From assembly GCF_023707985.1 (NCBI RefSeq), contig NZ_BRCF01000001.1:555967-619966 (forward strand): DNA of 64,000 nucleotides, read 5' to 3'. The notes under the pieces are model-generated. The model made no database searches. It saw nothing but the letters and a program-made list of their open reading frames with translations, and was not told where the DNA came from. Position 1 is the first letter of the stretch; every line of letters begins with the position of its first letter. Below are positions 6,979-16,509 of this stretch, piece after piece. The DNA comes from Sporosarcina sp. NCCP-2716. GTDB taxonomy: Bacteria > Bacillota > Bacilli > Bacillales_A > Planococcaceae. The position numbers and the translations under genes are program-made.

Positions 6979-8325
6979 ATGATGCACCGTTATATACCGA
7001 TGACAGAATCAGACAGGAACGAGATGCTTGAGGTGATTGGCATTTCATCCGTCGACGAATTGTTTGCAGACATTCCGGAGAAGATCCGGTTCAAAGGGAA
7101 ACTGAACATCAAAGAAGCGAAATCGGAATCGGCACTGCTGAAGGAGATGTCACGCCTGGCGGCCAAAAACGCGGACTCACGTCAGTACGCATCTTTCCTT
7201 GGGGCAGGTGTCTATGACCACTACAAGCCGGTTATCGTGGACCATGTCATTTCCCGTTCTGAGTTCTACACGGCTTATACTCCCTACCAGCCTGAGATCT
7301 CGCAGGGGGAGCTGCAGGCGATCTTCGAATTCCAGACGATGATCTGTGAGCTGACAGGTATGGATCTCGCGAACTCGTCCATGTACGACGGCGGGACGGC
7401 CCTAGCCGAAGCAGGGACACTGGCTGCAGGTCATACGAAACGGAAGAAACTGATCATCTCGGAAACGGTCCATCCGGAAGCGCGCGACGTCGTACGCTCC
7501 TATGCAGACGGCCAGCAGATCGAAGTGGTCACTGTGCCCCACAAAGACGGCGTTACCGATATGGATGCGCTCGGGGAGCTGCTTGCAGACGATACGGCGG
7601 CCGTCCTTGTCCAATATCCGAATTTCTTTGGCCAGGTCGAGGACATCGAAGCGATCGGCAGGATGGCACATGACAGCGGAGCACTTTCCGTCGTGTCCGC
7701 CAATCCGCTCGCGCTCGGTATCCTGACACCTCCGGGACAGCTCGGCGCGGATATCACGGTCGGCGATGCCCAGCCATTCGGAATCCCGGAACAGTTCGGC
7801 GGTCCGCATTGCGGCTATTTCGCGGTTACGAAGAAACTGATGCGTAAAGTGCCCGGCCGTCTCGTCGGTGAAACGACGGACGAAGAAGGGCGCCGCGGGT
7901 ATGTCCTGACGCTGCAGGCGCGGGAACAGCATATCCGCCGCGACAAAGCGACATCGAACATCTGTTCCAACCAGGCACTGAACGCCCTTGCGGCTTCCGT
8001 CGCGATGACGGCTCTCGGCAAGCAGGGGATCCGGGAAATCGCCTACCAGAACTACGCGAAGACCCATTACGCGAAGCAGGCATTCGAACAGGCGGGGTAT
8101 ACAGTACTCGGCGGGGACAGACATTTCAACGAACTCGTGGTCGACTGCAGACGTCCGGTGGAAGAGCTGAACGTGCAGCTGCTGGAACAGGGCATCATTG
8201 GAGGCTATGACCTGAGCCGTACGTATGAAGGAATGGAGAACCATGCATTGTTCGCAATCACTGAGCAGCGGACAAAAGAAGAGATCGATGCACTTGTGCA
8301 GGAAATGGAGGCTGTCCATGCATAA
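6979..8325 (+). CDS. gcvPA: glycine dehydrogenase (decarboxylating) subunit 1
   Basis: About 448 residues, the N-terminal half of the split P protein. With GcvPB it forms the PLP-dependent glycine decarboxylase that loads the H protein. Hallmarks of this subunit are seen: [11 protein letters not shown], the [17 protein letters not shown] block, [11 protein letters not shown] and [29 protein letters not shown] precedes the ATG at 6979 by 8 nt. The H protein gene gcvH is not in the window, as in B. subtilis. It overlaps gcvPB by 8 bases, which suggests coupled translation and equal amounts of both subunits. Confidence 0.96.
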   Translation: MMHRYIPMTESDRNEMLEVIGISSVDELFADIPEKIRFKGKLNIKEAKSESALLKEMSRLAAKNADSRQYASFLGAGVYDHYKPVIVDHVISRSEFYTAYTPYQPEISQGELQAIFEFQTMICELTGMDLANSSMYDGGTALAEAGTLAAGHTKRKKLIISETVHPEARDVVRSYADGQQIEVVTVPHKDGVTDMDALGELLADDTAAVLVQYPNFFGQVEDIEAIGRMAHDSGALSVVSANPLALGILTPPGQLGADITVGDAQPFGIPEQFGGPHCGYFAVTKKLMRKVPGRLVGETTDEEGRRGYVLTLQAREQHIRRDKATSNICSNQALNALAASVAMTALGKQGIREIAYQNYAKTHYAKQAFEQAGYTVLGGDRHFNELVVDCRRPVEELNVQLLEQGIIGGYDLSRTYEGMENHALFAITEQRTKEEIDALVQEMEAVHA

Positions 8326-9802
8326 CGAAAACCAACCACTCATTTTTGAAGTCTCGAAACCGGGACGGATCGGCTACAGTCTGACGGAGCTCGATGTACC
8401 GGAAGTCGATCTGGATGCACTGCTGCCGGACACGTTCGTCCGCAAAGACGCACCGGAACTCCCGGAAGTGTCCGAGCTCGATATCATGCGCCATTATACG
8501 GCACTGTCGAACCGCAACCACGGGGTGGATACAGGATTCTACCCGCTCGGTTCCTGTACGATGAAATACAACCCGAAAATCAACGAAGCCGTCGCCCGTA
8601 TGGCCGGCTTCGCGAACATCCACCCGCTCCAGGCCGAATCGACGGTCCAGGGTGCAATGGAAGTGGCCTATGACCTGCAGGAGCATCTGTCGGAAATCAC
8701 CGGGATGGCGGAAGTTACCCTCCAGCCGGCCGCAGGTGCGCATGGTGAATGGACGGCGCTCATGATGATCCGCGCATTCCACGAAGCGAATGGCGACACG
8801 GATCGCACCAAAGTGCTGGTCCCCGACTCGGCGCACGGTACGAACCCGGCGTCTGCGACAGTCGCCGGATTCGATACGGTAACTGTCCTGTCCGACGAGA
8901 ACGGCCTTGTCGACATCGAGGATCTGCGATCAAAAGTCGACAGCCAGACGGCAGCGCTCATGCTGACAAACCCAAATACGCTCGGCCTGTTCGAAGAGCA
9001 TATTCTCGAAATGGCGGAAATCGTCCACGGCGCCGGCGGAAAGCTGTATTATGACGGAGCCAACCTGAATGCGATCATGTCACAGGCCCGTCCGGGGGAC
9101 ATGGGGTTCGATGCTGTCCACTTGAACCTGCATAAGACCTTCACCGGTCCGCACGGCGGGGGAGGACCAGGATCAGGTCCTGTCGGTGTCACGGAAGAAC
9201 TGGCACCTTACTTGCCGAAACCGGTCCTTGAGAAGCACGACGGCGTGTTCACGTTCAATTACGACCGTCCGCAGTCGATCGGCCGTGTGAAGCCGTTCTA
9301 CGGCAACTTCGGCATCTACTTGCGCGCCTACACGTACATCCGCTCCATGGGGCCGGACGGCTTGAAGTCCGTCACGGAGAATGCCGTGCTGAACGCGAAC
9401 TACATGATGCGCCGTCTCGAGCCGTATTTCGATCTTCCGTACCCGCAGCACTGCAAGCATGAATTCGTGCTATCGGGCCGGCGCCAGAAGAAACTCGGTG
9501 TCCGGACACTGGACATGGCGAAACGGCTCCTCGATTTCGGCTTCCATCCGCCGACAGTCTACTTCCCGCTCAACGTGGAGGAAGGGATGATGATCGAGCC
9601 GACGGAAACCGAATCGAAGGAAACGCTCGACTCCTTCATCGATGCGATGATCCAGATCGCGAAGGAAGTCGAAGAGAATCCGGAGATCGTCCAGGAAGCT
9701 CCGCACACGACCGTCATCAACCGGCTGGATGAAACAAAAGCAGCGCGTAAACCGATTTTGCGCTATACGCCTGCGACTGAAGAAGAATTGGTGAAAGCAT
9801 AA
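8318..9802 (+). CDS. gcvPB: glycine dehydrogenase (decarboxylating) subunit 2
   Basis: A 494-residue C-terminal half of the split P protein. It holds the PLP lysine, K273, in the motif [16 protein letters not shown]. Other family blocks are [20 protein letters not shown] and [13 protein letters not shown] place the start at the ATG at 8318, preceded by GGAGG with 6 nt spacing and matching the family start; longer in-frame extensions lie inside gcvPA. It is the last gene of the glycine-regulated operon and is followed by a strong terminator. Confidence 0.96.
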   Translation: MHNENQPLIFEVSKPGRIGYSLTELDVPEVDLDALLPDTFVRKDAPELPEVSELDIMRHYTALSNRNHGVDTGFYPLGSCTMKYNPKINEAVARMAGFANIHPLQAESTVQGAMEVAYDLQEHLSEITGMAEVTLQPAAGAHGEWTALMMIRAFHEANGDTDRTKVLVPDSAHGTNPASATVAGFDTVTVLSDENGLVDIEDLRSKVDSQTAALMLTNPNTLGLFEEHILEMAEIVHGAGGKLYYDGANLNAIMSQARPGDMGFDAVHLNLHKTFTGPHGGGGPGSGPVGVTEELAPYLPKPVLEKHDGVFTFNYDRPQSIGRVKPFYGNFGIYLRAYTYIRSMGPDGLKSVTENAVLNANYMMRRLEPYFDLPYPQHCKHEFVLSGRRQKKLGVRTLDMAKRLLDFGFHPPTVYFPLNVEEGMMIEPTETESKETLDSFIDAMIQIAKEVEENPEIVQEAPHTTVINRLDETKAARKPILRYTPATEEELVKA

Positions 9803-9804
9803 GA

Positions 9805-9835
9805 AAAGGACCGGAGCCATATGGCCCGGTCCTTT
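9805..9835. terminator. terminator after gcvPB, shared with yqhL
   Basis: A 10-bp stem AAAGGACCGG/CCGGTCCTTT encloses a second small stem GCC/GGC. T-rich sequence lies on the right and A-rich on the left, so it can serve both converging genes. Confidence 0.85.
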
Positions 9836-9841
9836 CATTTG

Positions 9842-10228
9842 TCATTTTTTACTTTTCACTTTGCCGCTCCAGTTGCGGAAGCCGCCCTGCAGATGATACA
9901 GCTGCGTATAGCCCTTCTTTTTCAGGAAAAGGGCGGTCCGTGCACTTCTGCCGCCGTTCTGGTCATACAGGTAGACAGGCTTGTCGGAACGGATCTCTTT
10001 GTAGCGCTGGCGAAGCTGCGTGTAGGGCAGGTTCCGGGCGCCGAGAATATGGCCCGCATCGAAGTCCTTCGGTTCCCGCACGTCGATCAGCTGGGATTTC
10101 CGGTACCCTTCGATGAATTGCTCCTGCGATAAGTTGGTTACAGCTTTACGGAGCCGCAATGCGGTAATTGCGAAGTAGGCAATTAAAATGATGAGCATAG
10201 CTGCTAAAATATACAAATTCACGTTCAA
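9842..10228 (-). CDS. yqhL: membrane-anchored rhodanese-like protein YqhL
   Basis: A 128-residue protein with one N-terminal membrane helix (about residues 5-25) and a cytosolic rhodanese domain (about 35-120) with LIDVREPKDFDAGHI and GGFRNW. The active-site loop reads LYDQNGGRSART: the catalytic Cys expected in the YLYC-type loop is an Asp here. It therefore probably lacks ordinary sulfurtransferase activity and may bind anions or act as a scaffold. The TTG start at 10228 has GGGG 8 nt upstream. It stands divergent from lipM, as in B. subtilis. Confidence 0.87.
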   Translation of the reverse strand: MNVNLYILAAMLIILIAYFAITALRLRKAVTNLSQEQFIEGYRKSQLIDVREPKDFDAGHILGARNLPYTQLRQRYKEIRSDKPVYLYDQNGGRSARTALFLKKKGYTQLYHLQGGFRNWSGKVKSKK

Positions 10229-10270
10229 AGCATTTTCCCCTTTCTATCTCTCTTCCATTATAAAGATTAT

Positions 10271-10300
10271 GTGGCACTTGTTCAATCGCAATGATAAAAT
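10271..10300 (+). promoter_or_regulatory. promoter of lipM
   Basis: GTGGCA and TAAAAT lie 18 bp apart, with an extended -10 TGA directly before TAAAAT. It is 30 bases upstream of the lipM ATG. Confidence 0.55.
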
Positions 10301-10330
10301 TGAGTCCGATATGGAAGGGATGGCGAAGTC

Positions 10331-11164
10331 ATGGGGAAACGGCAATGGAATTTCATACAATCGGGCAAATGCAGCCCCTCTTATAACATGGCGCTCGATG
10401 AAGCGCTGCTGGACTGGCACAGCCGGGGGGAGATCGGCCCCGTCCTGAGGTTTTATGAATGGGAGCCGGCGACGCTGTCCATCGGCTACTTCCAGCGGGC
10501 CGCGAAGGAAATCGACATGGACGCAGTGCAGAAGCTCGGACTCGGATTCGTCAGACGTCCGACAGGCGGCCGAGGAGTGCTCCATGAGCACGAACTTACA
10601 TACAGTGTCATCGTATCCGAAGACTATCCGGACATGCCTGAGACGGTGACGGAAGCCTATCGCGTCATTTCCGGCGGACTGCTTGAGGGCTTCCGCAACT
10701 TAGGACTGGACGCCTCATTTTCCGTCCCGGGTGAGCAGCTGACAGAGCAGCTGAAAAAACCAAAGAGCGGGGTATGCTTCGATGCACCGAGCTGGTATGA
10801 GCTTGTCGTCGAAGGCAAAAAAGTTGCGGGCAGTGCGCAGACACGCCAAAAAGGGGTGATCCTGCAGCACGGCGCCATCCTGCTGAGCCTCGATGAAGAC
10901 AAGCTCGTCTCGCTGTTCAACTTCGAATCAGACGAAGCACGGGAACGGGTGCGCAGGGGCCTGCCGGAAAAAGCGGTGGCGATCGACCGCCTCACCGACA
11001 GGCAGATCACGATCGAAGAATGCTCGGCAGCGTTTTCAACAGGTTTCGAGGAAGCACTCGACATCGAGCTTGTCCCGTTCGAACTGAGCGACGAACAGCT
11101 TGCTATCGTGAAAGAAATCGAGCAGAACAAATACGCGAATGACGAATGGAATTTCAAAAAATGA
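10331..11164 (+). CDS. lipM: octanoyl-[acyl carrier protein]:protein octanoyltransferase LipM
   Basis: A 277-residue octanoyltransferase of the BPL/LplA fold. It moves octanoate from ACP to the GcvH lipoyl domain, the first step of lipoate synthesis. The catalytic Cys (C149) is in [14 protein letters not shown], which distinguishes LipM from lipoate ligases, and [18 protein letters not shown] is the substrate-binding block. The position next to the gcv genes fits its role, since GcvH is its acceptor. GGAAGGGATGG precedes the ATG at 10331. Confidence 0.93.
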   Translation: MGKRQWNFIQSGKCSPSYNMALDEALLDWHSRGEIGPVLRFYEWEPATLSIGYFQRAAKEIDMDAVQKLGLGFVRRPTGGRGVLHEHELTYSVIVSEDYPDMPETVTEAYRVISGGLLEGFRNLGLDASFSVPGEQLTEQLKKPKSGVCFDAPSWYELVVEGKKVAGSAQTRQKGVILQHGAILLSLDEDKLVSLFNFESDEARERVRRGLPEKAVAIDRLTDRQITIEECSAAFSTGFEEALDIELVPFELSDEQLAIVKEIEQNKYANDEWNFKK

Positions 11165-11169
11165 AAAAC

Positions 11170-11197
11170 GGTCCGGTATGCACATCGCATCCGGACC
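11170..11197. terminator. bidirectional terminator lipM/yqhQ
   Basis: The arms GGTCCGG-T-ATGC and GCAT-CCGGACC pair over 11 bp with one bulged T and a 5-nt loop. An A-run lies on the left and a T-rich stretch on the right, between convergent lipM and yqhQ. Confidence 0.8.
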
Positions 11198-11207
11198 TTC
11201 TCTATTT

Positions 11208-12188
11208 TCAGAGATTCACCGTGCTCATTTCCGCTTCAGCGGATAAAGGTGAAGGTTCCGTCAGGACGGACTCTCCGTGGACTTCCACTTCCAGCAGCTT
11301 ATTGAACGAGGCGATCGCCACTTCGACCTGGTCGTCTTCCGGCTCTTTCGTCGTCAGCAGCTGGAGCCACAGACCGGGATACCCGAGATACCGGAGGATC
11401 GGAACATTCCGAACGGCATTCGTCAGCTGCAGCACTTCGAATGACACACCGAGCACGACCGGGATCAGCAGGATGCGGTTGACGATCCGCAGCCAGAACG
11501 GGTCCGTCGGCACGAGGAAATAGAGGAACATGCCGACGATGACGGTGAACAGCAGGAAGCTGCTGCCGCACCGGTAGTGGAGGCGCGACTGGCTCTGCAC
11601 GTTTTCGACCGTCAGCGGCAGACCGCTCTCGTAGCAGTTGATCACCTTATGCTCCGCGCCGTGGTATTTGAACACCCGCTTGATGAGCGGTGTCATGGAT
11701 ATGAGCGAAACGTAACTGAGCAGCAGGGCGAGCTTGAAGAAGGTTTCAAGCAGGATCTGCACCGTCTTTCCGGGGAACACCGGCTGAAGAAGACCTGCAA
11801 GGAAGACAGGGAACAGTGTGAAGACGAATTTACCGAAGACGAATGACAGCACGCCTACCGCAGCCACGCCGAGGATCATCGTCAATTTGGATGACTCCTC
11901 TTCCTTCTTCTCCACTTCCTCGCCCGGCATGACATCGTACCGGTCGCTTGCGAACGTCAGATGCTTCGATCCGAGACCGGCGGATTCGACCAGCGCGATC
12001 AGACCGCGCAACAGCGGAATCTTCTTCAGTTTCTGACGGACAGGACTGGTCTCTTTCAGCGCATGGAAATAATCGATGGATCCGTCTTTCCGCCGGATGG
12101 CAGTGACGGTGTGCCGCCTGCCTCCGAACATGACCCCTTCGATCAGCGCCTGCCCGCCATAAGCGGGAGCTTGTCGGTTCTCTTCCAT
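11208..12188 (-). CDS. yqhQ: DUF1385 membrane protein YqhQ
   Basis: A 326-residue DUF1385 protein. The N-terminus has the family motif YGGQALIEGVMFGGRR, and the middle has RVFKYHGAEHKVINCYE, the signature rich in His, Glu and Cys. Four or five hydrophobic segments lie at about 105-150, 155-175, 225-245 and 250-270. The biochemical function is unknown; the conserved polar motifs between helices look like an active or metal-binding site. It is convergent with lipM and divergent from yqhR, the order known in B. subtilis. Confidence 0.9.
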   Translation of the reverse strand: MEENRQAPAYGGQALIEGVMFGGRRHTVTAIRRKDGSIDYFHALKETSPVRQKLKKIPLLRGLIALVESAGLGSKHLTFASDRYDVMPGEEVEKKEEESSKLTMILGVAAVGVLSFVFGKFVFTLFPVFLAGLLQPVFPGKTVQILLETFFKLALLLSYVSLISMTPLIKRVFKYHGAEHKVINCYESGLPLTVENVQSQSRLHYRCGSSFLLFTVIVGMFLYFLVPTDPFWLRIVNRILLIPVVLGVSFEVLQLTNAVRNVPILRYLGYPGLWLQLLTTKEPEDDQVEVAIASFNKLLEVEVHGESVLTEPSPLSAEAEMSTVNL

Positions 12189-12322
12189 ATACAGCCCACT
12201 TTCTTCATTGTAAATTAGTCGTTGACGTGATTATTCCATTGTACAGGAAAAAGCGGCTCTGCTCCAGTATTCACGTTTAAAAGTTCCCAATTCGGCGACA
12301 CTTGGACTAGGAGGGGACAGTC

Positions 12323-12751
12323 ATGCAACTGCATACTTTTTTCTGGACCGCCGCTGTCGCTGGGCTGTTCAGCGCGCTGAGTCTGAAGTTTCTGCACATT
12401 TTCCATTTCGTATCCTGGTCGCCGGTCGGGTGGATGGATCGGTTCGTCTTTCTCACCAAGCAGCCTTCAGCGGTCAAATGGACGGTTTTCATTCTGCTGC
12501 TGTTCGTGCTCCATGCAATGCTGTACGGCCTCTTCACGGCTGCTTCCCAACTGCCGCCGTCCGTGATGGCCATCCTCATGGCCATCATTGTCGTCTGCGC
12601 CGTCGAATGGGCCGTGACGCCTCCTGCATCGCTGAAGTCCGCGTACCGTGCAGTGTCCATCCCATTGTTGGCACTTGCGGCGATCATCATGAGGTTCGTC
12701 TCCGGAACGGCGGTATTCATGGATACAGAAGTGAAAAGGAAGGCGAAATAG
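12323..12751 (+). CDS. yqhR: YqhR family membrane protein
   Basis: A 142-residue protein with four hydrophobic segments (about 5-28, 50-72, 80-100, 110-128). It matches YqhR by its position between yqhQ and aroQ and by the run SLKFLHIFHFVSWSP. No function is known to me and no catalytic motif is visible. AGGAGGGG lies 7 nt before the ATG. Confidence 0.8.
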   Translation: MQLHTFFWTAAVAGLFSALSLKFLHIFHFVSWSPVGWMDRFVFLTKQPSAVKWTVFILLLFVLHAMLYGLFTAASQLPPSVMAILMAIIVVCAVEWAVTPPASLKSAYRAVSIPLLALAAIIMRFVSGTAVFMDTEVKRKAK

Positions 12752-12752
12752 G

Positions 12753-12780
12753 TTGCCTCGTCTAAATGTTGTGATAAAAT
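12753..12780 (+). promoter_or_regulatory. promoter of aroQ
   Basis: TTGCCT and TAAAAT are 16 bp apart, with TGA forming an extended -10. This is the same -10 architecture as in front of lipM. Confidence 0.55.
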
Positions 12781-12811
12781 GAATGGGAAAATGACGAGGG
12801 GCTGATCGTTT

Positions 12812-13261
12812 ATGGAACTGTTACTGTTGAATGGACCTAACCTGAACAGATTAGGCAAGAGGGAACCCGATATCTACGGTCACGACACATTGGCGGACGT
12901 CGAACGGCGCGTGCGCACGCTGTGTGAAAACCGCGGTATCGGGTGTCTCTGTTTCCAGTCGAACCACGAAGGAGCGCTGATCGACCGGATCCATCAGGCG
13001 GCCGATGAAGGGGTTAAAGCGATCATCTTCAATCCCGGTGCCTACACCCATACAAGTATCGCGCTGCGTGACGCGGTCGCGTCCGTCGGTTTGCCGGTGG
13101 TGGAAGTCCATATTTCCAACATACATACTCGTGAGCCGTTTCGGCATCAGTCCATGATCGCACCTGTGAGCATGGGACAAATCACCGGACTCGGCACGGA
13201 CGGCTATGAACTGGCCGTGATGGCGCTGATCCGCAAACTGGAAAGGGATGGGGAACTATGA
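12812..13261 (+). CDS. aroQ: type II 3-dehydroquinate dehydratase
   Basis: 149 residues, the usual length for the dodecameric type II enzyme that converts 3-dehydroquinate to 3-dehydroshikimate. NGPNLNRLGKREPDIYG carries the catalytic Tyr (Y22) and Arg; FNPGAYTHTS and EVHISNIHTREPFR supply the substrate-binding Asn and the catalytic His. The stop overlaps the next ATG by four bases, suggesting coupling with the peptidase gene. With aroK at 4934 this is the second shikimate pathway gene in the window. Confidence 0.95.
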   Translation: MELLLLNGPNLNRLGKREPDIYGHDTLADVERRVRTLCENRGIGCLCFQSNHEGALIDRIHQAADEGVKAIIFNPGAYTHTSIALRDAVASVGLPVVEVHISNIHTREPFRHQSMIAPVSMGQITGLGTDGYELAVMALIRKLERDGEL

Positions 13262-14316
13262 AACTGAAGAAACTCCGCAGCCTGCTGGCTGAAAAAGAGC
13301 TCGATGCACTGCTGATCACGAATGGCTATAACCGCCGCTATATGACCAATTTCACCGGGACTGCCGGCGTGGCCGTCGTGTCAAAAGACGATGCGGTGTT
13401 CATCACGGATTTCCGATATATGGAACAGGCTGCAGAGCAAGTGAAGGATTTCCGGATCGTGCAGCACGAAAAGACGATCATCGAAGAAGTGGCGAACCAA
13501 TTGGAAGAGATGAACGTGAAAACGCTCGGCTTCGAAAAAGAGGACCTCACGTACGGGATGTATGATCTGTACAAGTCCGCTATTTCGGCAGAACTCGTCC
13601 CGACTGCGGGGCTTATTGAAAAGCTCCGTATCGTCAAAACCCCTGAGGAACTCGTGATCCTGCGCCAGGCGGCCAAGATCGCTGATGATGCGTTCACACA
13701 TATTTGCGGGTTCATCAAACCGGGTATGACGGAACTGGAAGTGGCGAACGAATTGGAGTTCTTCATGCGCAGGCAGGGAGCGGCATCATCGTCGTTCGAC
13801 ACGATCGTCGCTTCAGGCGTGCGGGGTGCACTGCCGCACGGAGTCGCGAGCGATAAAAAAATTCAGTCGGGAGAACTCGTGACAATGGATTACGGTGCGT
13901 TGTATAATGGGTACATCTCTGATATAACGCGTACTGTTGCGGTTGGTGAACCGACGGACCAAATGCGGGAAATTTACGAGATCACACTTGCTGCCCAAAA
14001 ACTTGCAGTCGAAGGCTTCAAACCGGGAATGACCGGCAAAGAGGCGGATGCCATTGCACGGGACTACATTACCGAAAAAGGGTATGGCGAGGCGTTCGGC
14101 CATTCGACAGGACACGGAATCGGTCTGGAAGTCCACGAATTGCCAGGGCTGTCTTTCCGCTCTGACATGGTTCTCGAATCGAATATGACGGTAACGGCTG
14201 AACCTGGTATTTACCTGCCGGGGGTCGGCGGTGTCCGGATCGAGGACGACCTGGTCATCACGGAAGACGGCTGTGAGCGGCTGACGCACTCGACAAAAGA
14301 ACTGCAAATTCTATAA
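13258..14316 (+). CDS. yqhT: Xaa-Pro aminopeptidase-type M24 peptidase YqhT
   Basis: A 352-residue cytosolic M24 metallopeptidase with an N-terminal creatinase-like domain (residues 1-125) and a pita-bread catalytic domain. Metal ligands are visible: D211 in [11 protein letters not shown]222 in SDITRT, H286 in STGHGIGLE, a Glu in TAEPGIY and a Glu in RIEDD. It probably cleaves Xaa-Pro dipeptides or N-terminal residues before proline. This is an apt neighbour for efp, which helps ribosomes at polyproline, though the link is only inference. It overlaps aroQ by four bases. Confidence 0.92.
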   Translation: MKLKKLRSLLAEKELDALLITNGYNRRYMTNFTGTAGVAVVSKDDAVFITDFRYMEQAAEQVKDFRIVQHEKTIIEEVANQLEEMNVKTLGFEKEDLTYGMYDLYKSAISAELVPTAGLIEKLRIVKTPEELVILRQAAKIADDAFTHICGFIKPGMTELEVANELEFFMRRQGAASSSFDTIVASGVRGALPHGVASDKKIQSGELVTMDYGALYNGYISDITRTVAVGEPTDQMREIYEITLAAQKLAVEGFKPGMTGKEADAIARDYITEKGYGEAFGHSTGHGIGLEVHELPGLSFRSDMVLESNMTVTAEPGIYLPGVGGVRIEDDLVITEDGCERLTHSTKELQIL

Positions 14317-14336
14317 TTGCTATTGGAGGAAACACA

Positions 14337-14894
14337 ATGATCTCAGTAAACGATTTCAAGACAGGCTTAACGATTGAAGTGGACGGTGATATTTGGCGTG
14401 TTATGGAATTCCAGCACGTGAAACCGGGTAAGGGAGCGGCGTTCGTCCGTTCGAAACTACGGAATCTCCGTTCAGGCAACGTGAATGAAAAGACGTTCCG
14501 TGCGGGTGAGAAAGTGGCGAAAGCGCAGATCGACAACCGCCGCATGCAATATTTGTATGCGAACGGCGATGACCATGTCTTTATGGATAACGAGTCTTAC
14601 GAGCAGATTGAACTGCCGGAGAAGCAGATCGAGTACGAACTCAAGTATTTGAAAGAAAACATGGAAGTGCACGTCATCCAGTACAAAGAAGAAGTGCTTG
14701 GCGTGGAACTGCCATCCACTGTCATCCTGGAAGTTGCTGAAACCGAACCGGGCATCAAAGGCGACACAGCGAGCGGCGGTTCGAAACCTGCGAAGATGGA
14801 AACAGGCTTGACTGTCCAAGTGCCGTTCTTCGTCAACATCGGCGACAAACTGATCATTAACACCGAAGAAGGGGAATACGTTTCCCGCGCGTAA
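14337..14894 (+). CDS. efp: elongation factor P
   Basis: A 185-residue EF-P with three beta-barrel domains. It enters the ribosome E site and rescues stalling at consecutive prolines. The loop KPGKGAAF puts the tip Lys at K32, the residue modified in Bacillus-type EF-P by 5-aminopentanol. TTGGAGGAAA lies 5-6 nt before the ATG. It follows the peptidase by 20 bases and is closed by a strong hairpin. Confidence 0.97.
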   Translation: MISVNDFKTGLTIEVDGDIWRVMEFQHVKPGKGAAFVRSKLRNLRSGNVNEKTFRAGEKVAKAQIDNRRMQYLYANGDDHVFMDNESYEQIELPEKQIEYELKYLKENMEVHVIQYKEEVLGVELPSTVILEVAETEPGIKGDTASGGSKPAKMETGLTVQVPFFVNIGDKLIINTEEGEYVSRA

Positions 14895-14921
14895 TCTGCA
14901 GGAATCCTATAGGTACAATCC

Positions 14922-14960
14922 AACGCACAGCAGTCCGAAACGGACCGCTGTGCGTTTTCA
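14922..14960 (+). terminator. terminator after efp
   Basis: A long hairpin: AACGCACAGC pairs with GCTGTGCGTT and GTCCG with CGGAC, with an A/C mismatch between them and a 3-nt loop, then TTTT. It separates efp from the spoIIIA genes. Confidence 0.85.
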
Positions 14961-14986
14961 TATTCCCCCGATTTCCGGCGTATAGT
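14958..14986 (+). promoter_or_regulatory. sigma-E-like promoter of the reduced spoIIIA operon
   Basis: TCATATT (14958-14964), a 14-bp spacer and CGTATAGT (14979-14986) resemble the mother-cell sigma-E pattern (ATATT, 14-15 bp, CATACAAT). It is 22 bases before the spoIIIAC start. In B. subtilis the sigma-E promoter of this operon lies before spoIIIAA, which is missing here. Confidence 0.5.
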
Positions 14987-15008
14987 GAAGCAGGAGGAGG
15001 ATCGCCGG

Positions 15009-15218
15009 ATGGAACTGAATGACCTGCTGCGGATCGCCGGCATCGGATTGGTGATCGGCTGTCTGCATATTTTCTTCGAGCAGACGGGCAAGAAGGAGTT
15101 CTCCTTTTTCCTGTTCTTCATCGCTTATCTGTATATCGCTGTGGAAATGATCCGCTTCCTGCGCATCTTTTTCACTGAAATCTCCGACTTTCTCCAGTGG
15201 CTTTCCCTGGCAATGTGA
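15009..15218 (+). CDS. spoIIIAC: stage III sporulation protein AC
   Basis: 69 residues with two hydrophobic helices (about 5-25 and 35-58), close to the usual 68. The run IAGIGLVIGCLHIFFEQTGKKEF is the SpoIIIAC signature. SpoIIIAC is a small mother-cell membrane part of the SpoIIIA-SpoIIQ channel that links mother cell and forespore. GAGGAGG stands 8 nt before the ATG at 15009. It is the first gene of this operon: spoIIIAA and spoIIIAB, normally upstream, are absent. Confidence 0.85.
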   Translation: MELNDLLRIAGIGLVIGCLHIFFEQTGKKEFSFFLFFIAYLYIAVEMIRFLRIFFTEISDFLQWLSLAM

Positions 15219-15595
15219 TGGGGCTCCTCTTTCAGCTGTTCACCGTGTTTTTGCTGCTGCTGGCCATCCGCTTCGCGGTCCCCCAGCTGCATCCGCTCTT
15301 ACACAGTGCCCTATTCGTCTTCCTGCTCGGCTATGTGATGATCCAGGCGTTCATCCCGTTCCTGCAGACGCTCAGCCGTACATTCGAATCAATTCCCCAG
15401 CCGTTCGGTCCGCTTCTGCTCGGCAGTGCGTTCGTCTTCTTCCTCGGTGAATCGCTGTCTGGGCATTTGGAGGAATCCGGCTATGCGTCGCTTGCCAGGC
15501 TGTCGGAACTCGCTGTCAAGATCTTCATCCTGTCATTCTGGCTGCCCCATCTGTCCCGCCTCATCCAGCAGCTGTCGCAACTCATTACGCCCTGA
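15218..15595 (+). CDS. spoIIIAD: stage III sporulation protein AD
   Basis: About 125 residues with four hydrophobic segments, close to the usual 133. The stretch around LARLSELAVKIFILSFWLPHLSRL matches the conserved C-terminal helix region of SpoIIIAD. The ATG overlaps the spoIIIAC stop (TGATG), so translation is likely coupled; an in-frame GTG at 15197 is an alternative. It is a membrane component of the SpoIIIA channel. Confidence 0.82.
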   Translation: MGLLFQLFTVFLLLLAIRFAVPQLHPLLHSALFVFLLGYVMIQAFIPFLQTLSRTFESIPQPFGPLLLGSAFVFFLGESLSGHLEESGYASLARLSELAVKIFILSFWLPHLSRLIQQLSQLITP

Positions 15596-15615
15596 ACCGG
15601 AGGGATGGCACAGTC

Positions 15616-16509
15616 ATGACCCAATTCATCCACTCGCTGATCGGAAGCCTGGTCGCGAGCTTCGTGACCGTCCTGCTGATTGCACTCCTTGCTGCGGTCG
15701 TCAATTATCTGTTTCCCGCCTTCCGCGAATGGACGGATCACCTGCTGTTCATCGTCATCCTGCTTGCCGTGCTGCGTCCGGCGTTCGACCAGGTGCTGCT
15801 CGTGCGGACGATGATGAAATCGACAGCTGCCCTGTTCGTATCCAGCTACCCCATTCTGACCGCCGGGATGGCGATTTCAGGGAATGCGCTGAATCTGATC
15901 AGCTTCCAGCCTGCCCTGCTCCTGTTCGCCCATGGCGCCGTCTACTTTGCGGACCGGCTCCTCCTGCCGCTCATGACTGCGGCGATGCTTCTCGATGTCA
16001 TCACGCGGATGAATCCTCGGATTCCTTATTCCAAGCTGTCGGACATGCTCCGGACGACCCTGCTGGCGTTCGTGTCGGCGGTCGTTGCTGCTTACTCCAT
16101 CTTCATCACCGCTGGAGGGGCGGTCACATTCGGACTTTCCGAAACAGCCAGTGAACCGCTGAAGGAACTGATCCGCCAGAACATCCCGTTCGTCGGATCG
16201 TTCGTCACGGACAGCCTTGGCGCTATCGGAAGGTACTCTTCCGGGGCAGGGACGCTGGCAGGGGGCTGGATGCTCGTCACATTATGGGGCATTGCAGCGC
16301 TGCCGGTCATCCAGACACTGCTCGTCGCCTTCTTGTACCGCTGGACGGCGGCGATCATCGAACCGTTCGCTGCGGAAGCGTTTTCCGATGTACTCGATGA
16401 TATCGGCCGCTCGCTGTTCGTCCTTAGCGGTATTACATTTCTCCTGGTATTTGCATTCATCTATACAGTCCTGTTCTTCATCGCCTTTTTAAAACTGATG
16501 GGAAGCTGA
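15616..16509 (+). CDS. spoIIIAE: stage III sporulation protein AE, short form
   Basis: 297 residues against about 400 in B. subtilis. The polytopic part is recognisable: several helices, the stretch RIPYSKLSDMLRT, then ITAGGAVTFG, FVGSFVTDSLGAI and the helix ALPVIQTLLVAFLYRWTAAIIEPF. What is missing is the N-terminal signal peptide and extracytoplasmic region of about 100 residues; the protein begins directly in the first membrane helix. GGAGGG lies 11 nt upstream. The gene is followed without a gap by a tiny spoIIIAF. Confidence 0.82.
   Translation: MTQFIHSLIGSLVASFVTVLLIALLAAVVNYLFPAFREWTDHLLFIVILLAVLRPAFDQVLLVRTMMKSTAALFVSSYPILTAGMAISGNALNLISFQPALLLFAHGAVYFADRLLLPLMTAAMLLDVITRMNPRIPYSKLSDMLRTTLLAFVSAVVAAYSIFITAGGAVTFGLSETASEPLKELIRQNIPFVGSFVTDSLGAIGRYSSGAGTLAGGWMLVTLWGIAALPVIQTLLVAFLYRWTAAIIEPFAAEAFSDVLDDIGRSLFVLSGITFLLVFAFIYTVLFFIAFLKLMGS

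Noticed and set aside
7402..8343. A 313-codon open frame on the minus strand
   Set aside because: It lies opposite the highly conserved gcvPA gene and has no recognisable protein features.
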